Shown here piece after piece: positions 17,359-24,827 of a DNA stretch of 49,288 nt (positions are counted from its first letter, which is position 1; each line of letters opens with the position of its first letter). Location: positions 549,425 through 598,712 of the forward strand of contig CP070805.1 in NCBI GenBank assembly GCA_020343655.1, given 5' to 3'. This DNA is from Promethearchaeota archaeon. GTDB lineage: Archaea; Asgardarchaeota; Lokiarchaeia; Sigyniarchaeales; SOKP01. The position numbers were made by a program, and so were the translations under genes. Under the pieces are notes generated by a model. That model was given only the letters and a program-made list of their open reading frames with translations. It was not told the origin of the DNA and searched no databases.

Positions 17359-18444
17359 TCACACAATCTCATAATTGATAGATAAGGATTCCTCTATCTG
17401 CTCAGTCAAAAGTTTTAAATGGGCGATATATTCATTCAATGAAATATCTTGATTATTATATCTTTCCACTAACTTTTCGATAACATAATTAGGACTGAAT
17501 TTAATAAATCGAACATCAGAAAAAAGAAATACAAACCCTTTCGCTTCATAAATAAATTTTTTGTCTAAAAGCTCATTAAAAAGTTCTTCTTTATTGTTTA
17601 AAATATTTAAACAATCATTTACAGTTAAATGTTTTTCTCTGAGCGTTTTTAATAGACTGAACACGTCTTTATCAAAAAGGACTGTTTGAATAATTGTTTT
17701 ATTTTCTGAGCCTGAAATATTATAAGAATCAAAATAATATTCTTTCAAAGAAATTTTATATTTTCTCAAAATATCCTCTTCTATATGTTCTGAAGGTAAA
17801 TCTCTAGGGGGAATTCTAGTACAAGAGAGATCTTTTATTAGAAAATAGCATTCTTTACTGCCGGGTACATTTTTTTTTATTATTAAGTTTTCGTGAATAA
17901 AGGAGATTAGTAATAAATCAATATTTACTGTTGAGAAACCATATTCTTGTCTAAGTATATTAGTGAGATTGGTTTTAGAGATAACGCCATTTCGTAGAAT
18001 TTGTAGGATTGTATATTTGATTCTATCTTGAAAAAAATTTATCAAATTTTCTTCTTCGTCTAATTTAGAATAGTTTCTTATTGTATTAAACGCTTCTGAG
18101 ATAGCACGAGTAATCTTGTTTGTATTGATTAATTCTATTAAATTCTTACTAATAAGAGCTAAAATGTCAGGAGATTCGTTGATTATATCTTCACTTTTAA
18201 TTTTTTGACTATATACTACAATAAAAAAGTAGATTTCTCCTTCGAATCTTTGAATTACAGAGATATAACTATACTCATCATCCTCTGGAGTAATTTCAAT
18301 CATAGAGTTTTCTTTATTTAACTCATGCTTAGCCCAGATTTTTAAGAAAAGATCTTTAGTAGGAAAGGTTTTTTCTGGGGGATATTGGATAATTGGTTCA
18401 GGTCCAGTTTGTGTATTCCAGTGGGTTAAGATAATTCTTTCCAT
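17359..18444 (-). CDS. Longin-like domain plus winged-helix protein
   Basis: A 361-residue protein, probably cytoplasmic. Residues 1-110 have a longin-type pattern: beta strand IILTHW, turn TQTGPEP, strand IIQYPP, an amphipathic helix (FLKIWAKHEL), three more strands and a long helix (DILALISKNLIELIN). The hhhhxxxxxxGPxhhhxhP beginning resembles Nprl2/folliculin-class longin domains of eukaryotes. Residues ~130-210 look like a winged helix (KYTILQILRNGVISKTNL). A helical region fills 240-361. Longin-roadblock partnerships regulate small GTPases in eukaryotes, and this window also encodes a GTPase and a roadblock protein, so a GTPase-regulatory role is plausible but not shown. Single-gene unit. 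Confidence 0.5.
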   Translation of the reverse strand: MERIILTHWNTQTGPEPIIQYPPEKTFPTKDLFLKIWAKHELNKENSMIEITPEDDEYSYISVIQRFEGEIYFFIVVYSQKIKSEDIINESPDILALISKNLIELINTNKITRAISEAFNTIRNYSKLDEEENLINFFQDRIKYTILQILRNGVISKTNLTNILRQEYGFSTVNIDLLLISFIHENLIIKKNVPGSKECYFLIKDLSCTRIPPRDLPSEHIEEDILRKYKISLKEYYFDSYNISGSENKTIIQTVLFDKDVFSLLKTLREKHLTVNDCLNILNNKEELFNELLDKKFIYEAKGFVFLFSDVRFIKFSPNYVIEKLVERYNNQDISLNEYIAHLKLLTEQIEESLSINYEIV

Positions 18445-18691
18445 AATTTTATTAATGACGTTTTAATGAAGTTCGTTTCTTATAATTAATTTCAAATTAT
18501 GGTATTTAATTTTATTTCTCTTTTTTAATAATGGTTTTCGTTATTATAATATTTTTTCCTTTTCAGAAATCAATCTAATCCCTATTAATTTATGAAATTG
18601 AAGGATAAAAAATTGAATTACCTTAGAAAATTCAAATAGATGATCAATAATAAGAAAATAAGAAGTAATAATTACGAAGAATTAAGTTCAA

Positions 18692-18940
18692 TTAAAAGAA
18701 ATCAGGATAGCTCTGTTCAATCCGATTCAAAGTTATTGCTAATAAATTGAGTAGTTCTTCACTATTATTTGTTTTAATACCATCAATAACATTGTCTAAA
18801 ATTTGATTACCAAGAGTAATGTCTTCTCTTGTGAATTTTTTTTTTTCTTTAAAAAGAAGTTCAAATTCTTTTTCTAACCAATCTAAATCTTCCTTTAAAT
18901 TATCTTGTAGAATTTTTTCGTAATCTGCAGTGACTGTCAT
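18692..18940 (-). CDS. Small helical protein, unknown
   Basis: An 82-residue, mostly helical, acidic protein (DLDWLEKEFELLFKEKKKF; LDNVIDGIKTNNSEELLNLL). Unrecognised. GAGGAATAATC lies before the ATG as a plausible Shine-Dalgarno sequence. Its C-terminal half resembles the 57-residue product encoded at 19249-19422, sharing an I-x-TNN-x3-L-x2-L pattern, so the two may be paralogues. The inverted-repeat element 18961-19136 begins 20 bases upstream of its start, which places the left arm of that element in its promoter region. Confidence 0.5.
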   Translation of the reverse strand: MTVTADYEKILQDNLKEDLDWLEKEFELLFKEKKKFTREDITLGNQILDNVIDGIKTNNSEELLNLLAITLNRIEQSYPDFF

Positions 18941-18960
18941 GATGATTATTCCTCATTTCT

Positions 18961-19136
18961 TTTTTTGTGTACAAATCTTAATTTTTATGTGTACAATCTT
19001 TCATTTAATATATTCTTTAATATCCCTAAGACCCAAATAGTCTTCCAATATATAAAATTTCTTGAACCGAAGAATTTATATATTGTTGTTACGAACAAAA
19101 AAAACCGAACACAAAAAAAGATTTGTACACAAAAAA
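18961..19136. repeat. 176-bp inverted-repeat element with nested hairpin
   Basis: A perfect 19-base inverted repeat bounds the element: TTTTTTGTGTACAAATCTT at 18961-18979 and its complement at 19118-19136. Inside lies a second strong hairpin, CAATATATAAAATTTCTT (19046-19063) against AAGAATTTATATATTG (19070-19085). A near copy of the arm core, TGTGTACAATCTT, follows the left arm in direct orientation (18988-19000). This organisation suits a MITE-like mobile element or a regulatory/structured RNA region; no target-site duplication is evident at the edges. The plus-strand ORF across it (18965-19162) is composed of these repeats and is not called. Confidence 0.5.
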
Positions 19137-19248
19137 GTCTTAAATCTATTTTGAAAATTTAGAAAATCTCATTTAGTGATAATAGACTCCAACCTTCTCT
19201 GCCAAAAAATGTTATAAGTAATAAATATTGATTTAATCGGAAAAATCT

Positions 19249-19422
19249 TCAATTATCCAATTTTTTAAAGCAATATCTTGTGAAAATCTTAGAAAGCCCA
19301 TAAAGCGACTGTATATTATTAGTACTTATTGCTTTGTTGAGTGCTTTAAAAAATTCTGGTAAATTTAATTCGAAATTTTCCCTAAAACCAATTTCTTTAA
19401 AATCCTTTTCTTTTTCATTCAT
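19249..19422 (-). CDS. 57-residue hypothetical protein
   Basis: A complete short frame from ATG at 19422, with product beginning MNEKEKDFKEIGFRENFEL and ending in RYCFKKLDN. It is predicted helical. Similarity to the C-terminal half of the 82-residue protein downstream (AISTNNIQSLYGLSKIF against GIKTNNSEELLNLLAITL) supports it as a real coding sequence and suggests a local duplication. The inverted-repeat element separates the two genes. No function can be given. Confidence 0.4.
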   Translation of the reverse strand: MNEKEKDFKEIGFRENFELNLPEFFKALNKAISTNNIQSLYGLSKIFTRYCFKKLDN

Positions 19423-19510
19423 ACAGAACTATATTTTTGCAGATATTAAAAAAATCAATAATATCACAATATTACAATTTTGATAAAAAAAGATAAGAAT
19501 AAACTAGATA

Positions 19511-20332
19511 TCACTTATTTAATATTTTCTTCTTTCCGTAATATTTGGCTAATAAGTAATAAACAATGAATATTGCTCCTAGAACAACAATTATGATTAA
19601 GAAGATTATATTGAATAGTGCTGATTGTGCTTCAATATTAGGATTAGATGGATCAATTCCAAAAAGAGATCCGAGCCAAGCGAAGAAAAATGCACGAGGG
19701 ATAGCACCGATTAAAGTTCCAATAGAATATTTTTTAGTATCCATTTCTACAAGCCCCGAAGCATAACTAATAGGGTCAAAAAAAATGAATGGAACCATTC
19801 TTGAGATTAGAATTGCCCATATTCCATACTTTTCAATAATTTCATCAGCCATTTTTATAGCTTTCTTTCCAACAAATTTCTCTGCAAGTGGACGACCACC
19901 TTTTTTGCTAATATAAAAGCAAAGCATGCCTGCTGCAAGTGATCCAATGGTCCCCATGATTCCTCCATAATAAATGCCCCAAATCATTCCTGTGGCTAAA
20001 AGCACAATTTCAGAAGGAATAGGGATTATTAAACCTTGTATTGCCATTATTCCAATAAATAAGAAAATACCCCAAACTCCTATTGCTAATATAGGATTGA
20101 CGAAGAAATTAACAACTATAGAATAAAGAAAAGTAGGATCAACAAAATAGTTGTAAATAAATAAAGCTATTGAAAAGATGATTAAAGCAACAAAAATAAT
20201 AATATATATTATAGTTTTAGTGTTATAATTAGAAAAATCAAACAAATTTTTGAAGTATTTCTTTACTTTTGCCGAAAATGATGGATTATCATCTATTTGC
20301 TCATCACTATTCTCTTGTACCATATTAATCAA
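19511..20332 (-). CDS. VTT-domain (TVP38/TMEM64/DedA-type) membrane protein
   Basis: A 273-residue membrane protein with a cytoplasmic N-terminus of ~45 residues, about six helices and the VTT domain: IPIPSEIVLLATGMIWG (about 107-123), GTIGSLAAGMLCFYISKKGGR, and the signature ISRMVPFIFFDPISYASGL (about 180-198). Family members in bacteria (DedA) and eukaryotes (TMEM41B, VMP1) move or scramble lipids, but a transport role here is inference. The frame opens at TTG 20332; the ATG at 20323 (start MVQENSDEQ) is an equally good start. It diverges from an MBL gene 80 bases away. Confidence 0.85.
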   Translation of the reverse strand: MINMVQENSDEQIDDNPSFSAKVKKYFKNLFDFSNYNTKTIIYIIIFVALIIFSIALFIYNYFVDPTFLYSIVVNFFVNPILAIGVWGIFLFIGIMAIQGLIIPIPSEIVLLATGMIWGIYYGGIMGTIGSLAAGMLCFYISKKGGRPLAEKFVGKKAIKMADEIIEKYGIWAILISRMVPFIFFDPISYASGLVEMDTKKYSIGTLIGAIPRAFFFAWLGSLFGIDPSNPNIEAQSALFNIIFLIIIVVLGAIFIVYYLLAKYYGKKKILNK

Positions 20333-20412
20333 AATCTTGAGTAAAAATTAAGTAATATTAGTAATTTAAATTTCTATAAAAAGTATTTTTTTCAAGAAAT
20401 AATGATGATTAT

Positions 20413-21063
20413 ATGAAAGAAATTTACAAAAATATATACCATGTTGGCGACAGTGGTTGTTCTGTTTATTTAATCGATACAAGCAGCGAGGATGGACTTG
20501 TGCTAATTGATTGTGGAATGAGTTTGAATTTAATCAAAAAGATTAGTAAGTTTAATTTAAATCCAATGGAAATTGGTCACTGCATTATCACCCATTTCCA
20601 CATAGATCATATTGGAGTTTGTTATGATCTTAAACAATATAACAAAAAGATTAAGTTTTATGCTCATGAATTAGATGCAGATGCAATAGAAGAGAAGGGG
20701 CATGATAGTAAAACAGCAGCTATGTGGTATGGTGTAAATTATAAACCAGTTAAACTTGAGAAAAGACTGAAAGGAGATCTTGAAATCTTAAAATTTGGAA
20801 CTTATGAATTTCAATGTATCCATACTCCCGGGCATACTCCCGGTTCAATTTCTATTTTAATAGAAACTGAAGATAATAAAAAGATATTATTTGGACAGGA
20901 CTTACATGGCCCTATAATACCCGGTGTTAGTAATTTTGGGGATTATCAAAATTCTTTACGAAAAATTTTAGATTTGAACGCAGATATTTTATGCGAAGGA
21001 CATTTCGGGATTTTTCAACCGGCAAGTGAAGTACAACGATATATCAAAAAATATATAGAATAA
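20413..21063 (+). CDS. MBL-fold hydrolase (glyoxalase II-like)
   Basis: A 216-residue MBL-fold enzyme. Metal ligands are HFHIDH (61-66), His at HTPGHTPGS (about 137-145), the bridging Asp in FGQDLHGP (about 158-165) and the C-terminal His in CEGHFGIF (about 196-203). The HTPGHTPGS motif and compact length match glyoxalase II/thiolesterase-like MBL proteins. The substrate is unknown; a thioester or sulfur-carrying ligand is typical of this branch. ATG start preceded by a weak GATGAT. Single gene, convergent with the alpha/beta hydrolase. Confidence 0.85.
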   Translation: MKEIYKNIYHVGDSGCSVYLIDTSSEDGLVLIDCGMSLNLIKKISKFNLNPMEIGHCIITHFHIDHIGVCYDLKQYNKKIKFYAHELDADAIEEKGHDSKTAAMWYGVNYKPVKLEKRLKGDLEILKFGTYEFQCIHTPGHTPGSISILIETEDNKKILFGQDLHGPIIPGVSNFGDYQNSLRKILDLNADILCEGHFGIFQPASEVQRYIKKYIE

Positions 21064-21087
21064 GAAAAAAGAGTGAAGCTATTTAAT

Positions 21088-21909
21088 TTAATATTCAAAA
21101 AATTTTTTTATTTCTTTATTTATTTTTAATAGGGCTTCTTCATTTATGATATCGTGATCCATAACCTCTATCAATATCAATTCATATTCAATGTTTGAGT
21201 TTTGCATTACTTCTTCTACTTCAGAAATAGGTGTAATTTTATCTACAGTTCCGACCACAATTTTCAATTTATTAATTTTTAGATGTTGTACAAAATTCCT
21301 AATTTGATGTTCCTTCTGGGATAATTCTTTCTTAGTTAAATTAATAAATTCAGCAATGTTACTAATACCCTTAATGCTATCGGTGAGAAACCGATTTATA
21401 TAATATAATAATTTTTTAAAATCATCTTGATAAATATGTTTCTGTAGATCTAAAATTGGAGCAATTAAGATAAGTTTGTGGATTTTCCTAATTTTTGAGC
21501 ATAATATCAAGGCAATATATGCACCAAAATCATGTCCAATAATATTTATTTTATTAATATTAAAAATATTATCTTTACCCATTAAATCTATAAATTCTAA
21601 TATTTTCAAACTGTCAGAAACTTGAGAATTAATTGAAACGTTTCCTTCACTAAACCTATAACCTCTAAAATTAAAAACTATAAAAGCAAAACCTAAATCC
21701 AAAAGATATTTATAAGATTTAATGATTTCTGATAAACTATATAACTGTGGAAATCCATGGAAATAAATTATCACGGGATACGGTTTTCTAAAAGACTTTG
21801 GTGGGAAATAAATTAAACCATTAAGCATTTCACCTTCATTAGAGATTTCTAAGCCAGCAACCTCATAAGGCCCATCATATTGCTTAATTTCAAATTCCAC
21901 ATTTATCAC
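21088..21909 (-). CDS. Alpha/beta hydrolase with Asp in the nucleophile position
   Basis: A 273-residue alpha/beta hydrolase. The oxyanion-hole HGF is at 51-53. The nucleophile elbow reads GHDFGA (125-130), so the nucleophile is Asp127 rather than Ser; acid candidate D in GTVDKITP and His in MDHDI complete a triad. An Asp nucleophile is typical of haloalkane dehalogenases and epoxide hydrolases, which work through an ester intermediate, though otherwise the sequence resembles prolyl-oligopeptidase-like acylhydrolases. The first codon of the frame is GTG (21909). A second GTG three codons later sits four bases after GTGAT, a common ribosome-binding variant here, and may be the real start. Confidence 0.82.
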   Translation of the reverse strand: MINVEFEIKQYDGPYEVAGLEISNEGEMLNGLIYFPPKSFRKPYPVIIYFHGFPQLYSLSEIIKSYKYLLDLGFAFIVFNFRGYRFSEGNVSINSQVSDSLKILEFIDLMGKDNIFNINKINIIGHDFGAYIALILCSKIRKIHKLILIAPILDLQKHIYQDDFKKLLYYINRFLTDSIKGISNIAEFINLTKKELSQKEHQIRNFVQHLKINKLKIVVGTVDKITPISEVEEVMQNSNIEYELILIEVMDHDIINEEALLKINKEIKKFFEY

Positions 21910-21977
21910 TATAATAAAAAATTTTATCTAACTTATTTAATAGTGTAAAATAAAAGATATATCTTAAGGATTTTAAA

Positions 21978-22829
21978 ATGAGATTGGAGGACTGGCACAC
22001 TCACAATGAATGCTGCCATCACGCGATTGGCTCAATTGAAGATTATATCAAAAGCGCTATTAAACATAATTTAAGGACAATAGGTATTAGTGATCATTTT
22101 CCTTATGAGTTTTTAGAAGGTATTGAAAACATTCCTTACAATGAATATGCAATAACTTTACCTGAAATTGAAAATTATATATCGACTGCTGAAAAATTAA
22201 AGGCGAAATATAATGATGATATTATAGTTCGAATTGGTTTTGAAATAGATTATTTTAAAAATCAAGAGTCTGCTCTAAATAATTATATTACCCCAATAGA
22301 AAAAACATTAGATTATATCTTGGGTTCAATACATATCTTAAACTTTTTTGATGGAAGAGGTGCTTGGGGTTTTGATGATTCGAGATTTAGAAAAGATTAC
22401 AAATTTTATGGAGTAGATAAAGTATATATGTTTTATTTCCAGACTTTACAAAAAATGTTAAACTCACCCCAATTTGATTTTGATATTATAGCTCATTTCG
22501 ATTTACCTAAGAAATTCAACGATATTCCCAATAACAAAGAAATAATTAATAACGAGATGATGAAAGCTTTAGAATTAATAGAAAAAAGGAATCTTGTAAT
22601 GGAAATTAACACGGGAGGCTTGAGGAAAGATTGTAAAGAGCAATACCCTAGTGAGATAATCATAAACGAGATGTATTCTCTTGACATTCCAATCTTGTTA
22701 GGATCAGATGCTCATAATCCTGATGTAATTGCATGGAAATTTAAGAAGATGATTAAAATATTAAAAAGAATAGGCTATAACCAACTCGCTCATTTTAATA
22801 AAAGAAAAATGATATTGATTGAAATGTAA
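21978..22829 (+). CDS. PHP-domain histidinol-phosphatase-like phosphoesterase
   Basis: A 283-residue PHP-superfamily protein of the HisK/HisJ type. Motif I is WHTHNECCHHA (H7, H9), followed by GISDHFPYEF (Asp-His), a conserved GFEIDYF, GSIHILNF, HFDLPKKF, MEINTGGLRK and the final GSDAHNPD. These ligate three metal ions in the family. Histidinol phosphatase dephosphorylates L-histidinol phosphate; no other his genes are present, so a related phosphoesterase function remains possible. ATG start, 68 bases from the divergent hydrolase gene. Confidence 0.85.
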   Translation: MRLEDWHTHNECCHHAIGSIEDYIKSAIKHNLRTIGISDHFPYEFLEGIENIPYNEYAITLPEIENYISTAEKLKAKYNDDIIVRIGFEIDYFKNQESALNNYITPIEKTLDYILGSIHILNFFDGRGAWGFDDSRFRKDYKFYGVDKVYMFYFQTLQKMLNSPQFDFDIIAHFDLPKKFNDIPNNKEIINNEMMKALELIEKRNLVMEINTGGLRKDCKEQYPSEIIINEMYSLDIPILLGSDAHNPDVIAWKFKKMIKILKRIGYNQLAHFNKRKMILIEM

Positions 22830-22895
22830 TAGATTAATATGGTATGGGTAAAAAGAACAAACCATAAAAGTGTAAAAGAAAAGGATTCAGATTTT

Positions 22896-23696
22896 TTAGA
22901 TTTTCCGGCTCTGGATCCAGCCCTCGGTGGCTAAAGAATTGAATAATTTGAAATGTTTTGGATCCTTTGTATGGATTACTAAATTATTGTTTTCAGTTTT
23001 ACCTATAGCCGCAAATAATAGTTCTTCTCCATCCCGAGTTAAAACGTATCGATCTTGTCTTTCATAATTTCTAAGAGAAATATTATCTAATGACTCAAAT
23101 TCATCTAAGAGTTCGGAATGTTCTTCAAGACCAGGATTAACTCCACAAGCAATCATCATATTAATCGATGATCTAAGCTCGTATAAATGAAGTTCCTGTA
23201 AATCTTCAATACTAGGAACAACAATTGTAATATTAGATATAGCGTTTTCTAATATTTCTCTCATTTTCTTAAGAATCTCTGACTTAGTAATCTGTGTATT
23301 TGTAAAATCAATAATTTTTGCATCTTTAGAACTTAATTGAGCTTTTCTCAGTTTCTCATTTTCTAATTCTAAGGTCTCTAATTCTTCATCTGCTTTTGAT
23401 AATTCTCCATTTAAAATTTCGATTTCTTTTTGAAGCTGATTGATAGCATCATCTTTTTCTTTTAGAGAATTTGTATCAATGGCAGAAGAGGTTAATTTTT
23501 TTATTTCTTCCTCTTTTAATGCTATAGTTTTTTCTAAAGTTTTCGTCTCATCATCCTTAGTTTTAAGTGTCTTCTCGAGAGTGTTAATTTGTTCATCTTT
23601 TAATTGAAGAGAATTCTCAAGGGTCTTAATTTGTCCATCTTTTAATTTGATGAGGTTATCCTTATTCTCTAATTGCATTTTAAATTCCCACTCCAT
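22896..23696 (-). CDS. Coiled-coil protein with TrmB-C/PLD-like C-terminal domain
   Basis: A 266-residue protein. Residues 8-135 are a long coiled coil built of repeats of about 14 residues (LKDEQINTLEKTL, LKTKDDETKTLEKTI). The C-terminal ~120 residues (ITIVVPSIEDLQEL, INMMIACGVNPGL, RYVLTRDGEELLFAAIG, TEGWIQSRK) look like the PLD-fold sensor domain found at the C-terminus of TrmB-type regulators, without the DNA-binding winged helix. Such proteins probably scaffold or sense. ATG start (an ATG six codons on is an alternative), preceded by AGTGATTTAA. Single gene. Confidence 0.6.
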   Translation of the reverse strand: MEWEFKMQLENKDNLIKLKDGQIKTLENSLQLKDEQINTLEKTLKTKDDETKTLEKTIALKEEEIKKLTSSAIDTNSLKEKDDAINQLQKEIEILNGELSKADEELETLELENEKLRKAQLSSKDAKIIDFTNTQITKSEILKKMREILENAISNITIVVPSIEDLQELHLYELRSSINMMIACGVNPGLEEHSELLDEFESLDNISLRNYERQDRYVLTRDGEELLFAAIGKTENNNLVIHTKDPKHFKLFNSLATEGWIQSRKI

Positions 23697-23739
23697 TTAA
23701 ATCACTAAGATACTATAATAATACTATAATGATACCAAT

Positions 23740-23877
23740 TTAAAAATTTATTATATCTAATTTCTTTTTATCATTTTGAGTAATAAACCAATCTTCAGCA
23801 TGAACATTATCAGGCAATTTCAAATTCTCATCGACAATGCAAAAATTTAATTTGGATTATTTTAAGAAAACTATCAT
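23740..23877 (-). pseudogene. Single-stop gene remnant
   Basis: Starting at ATG 23877 the frame encodes MIVFLK, a TAA stop at 23859-23857, then continues in the same frame SKLNFCIVDENLKLPDNVHA and ...WFITQNDKKKLDIINF to a second stop. The part after the first stop looks protein-like but has no start of its own except two TTG codons. A single substitution would restore a 45-residue product. A remnant or chance frame; not recognised. Confidence 0.25.
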
Positions 23878-23963
23878 GTTGAATATTCTCTCATTACTAA
23901 ATTATTAGAATATCTTTTTATTTTCCAAATATATATATATTATTCAAAATATAATTTTCATCC

Positions 23964-24701
23964 ATGGAAAAACAAGATAAAATAATCGAAGAGTTAGAAT
24001 CAGATATATCTGAACTAATAGAAAGGGAGCTCCAATCGGCGCCAGCTATAATTGGGATTAACATTGGTACTCCTGAGGGCACTAAAGTTGCAAGTCAATT
24101 CAAAAAAGATATTAAAATGACAAAAGGCGAAGTTACAGCTGCAAATAGTAGTCTAGTATTTCTTTCATCTAAAATGTTAAGAGATTCACTAAATCAAGAA
24201 GTTTCATATAACTTAATTATTGGTAAAGATAAAATTGTGCTTTCAATTTTAACAGAAAACATAACTATGATAACTTATTTAAATAGAGAATTAGCTGAGC
24301 TTGAAGGATTGGATTCTCATATAAGTAGATTACAAAAATTAGGTTTACAAATATCTGCAATTATTGAAACATCAGACATTCTTAAAGAAGAAATATTTAA
24401 AGGTTTAAAAAGAGCAATCCCAAATACTCTCGTTTTAGCAATTATAACCAAAGATGGTTTGCCTATTAAAATTCAATCTACTATGCCTGAATCTATACTT
24501 TCTGCTATGGTTGCCGCGTTATATAATTTATCTGGAGTTTTATTAGAAAGTGGAATGGAGTATTCAATAATAGGTGGTGATAATGGATCTGTTATTATAC
24601 ATGATTTAGACGAGAATAGGGTCTTAGCACTTGCTGTTCCAGAGTCAGACGAGAGAAAATTAGGGCAAATAATTGCAAAAATAAAAGCAATTATTCAATA
24701 A
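23964..24701 (+). CDS. Tandem roadblock/LC7-domain protein
   Basis: A 245-residue protein made of two roadblock/LC7-like modules. The first spans about 28-120 (AIIGINIGTPEGTKVASQF ... YNLIIGKDKIVLSIL ... MITYLNRELAELEG). The second spans about 145-245 (KRAIPNTLVLAIITKDGLPI; SILSAMVAALYNLSG; YSIIGGDNGSVIIHDLDE; LALAVPESDERKLG). The second is the more canonical. Roadblock proteins form platforms that bind Ras-like GTPases (MglB-MglA, Ragulator-Rag), so this could act on one of the organism's many GTPases, for instance the one at 9334. Fusion of two domains would give an intramolecular dimer. Single-gene unit; ATG start. Confidence 0.75.
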   Translation: MEKQDKIIEELESDISELIERELQSAPAIIGINIGTPEGTKVASQFKKDIKMTKGEVTAANSSLVFLSSKMLRDSLNQEVSYNLIIGKDKIVLSILTENITMITYLNRELAELEGLDSHISRLQKLGLQISAIIETSDILKEEIFKGLKRAIPNTLVLAIITKDGLPIKIQSTMPESILSAMVAALYNLSGVLLESGMEYSIIGGDNGSVIIHDLDENRVLALAVPESDERKLGQIIAKIKAIIQ

Positions 24702-24827
24702 TTGTATTATTTCTCAGAATGGCAACCAATTAAAGTTTACTTAAAACTTTACCAGTATTATATTAACTTATTCCTTAATATTCGGCTTAGCTGCAGATAG
24801 GTCTCGCCATTACTAAAATAATATTTT

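Noticed and set aside
18965..19162. Plus-strand 65-codon ORF across the inverted-repeat element
   Set aside because: It is built from the repeat arms and A/T-rich spacer, and its composition (many Asn, Lys, Phe, Ile in low-complexity order) does not look like a protein.
21978..22829. Firm call as histidinol phosphatase of histidine biosynthesis
   Set aside because: The PHP motifs fit, but no his genes are nearby and the family includes other phosphoesterases, so the call is kept general.
24702..24827. Possible small RNA between convergent roadblock and ATP-grasp genes
   Set aside because: One short G+C-richer stretch (around 24783-24812) but no strong stem; more likely a 3' end region.
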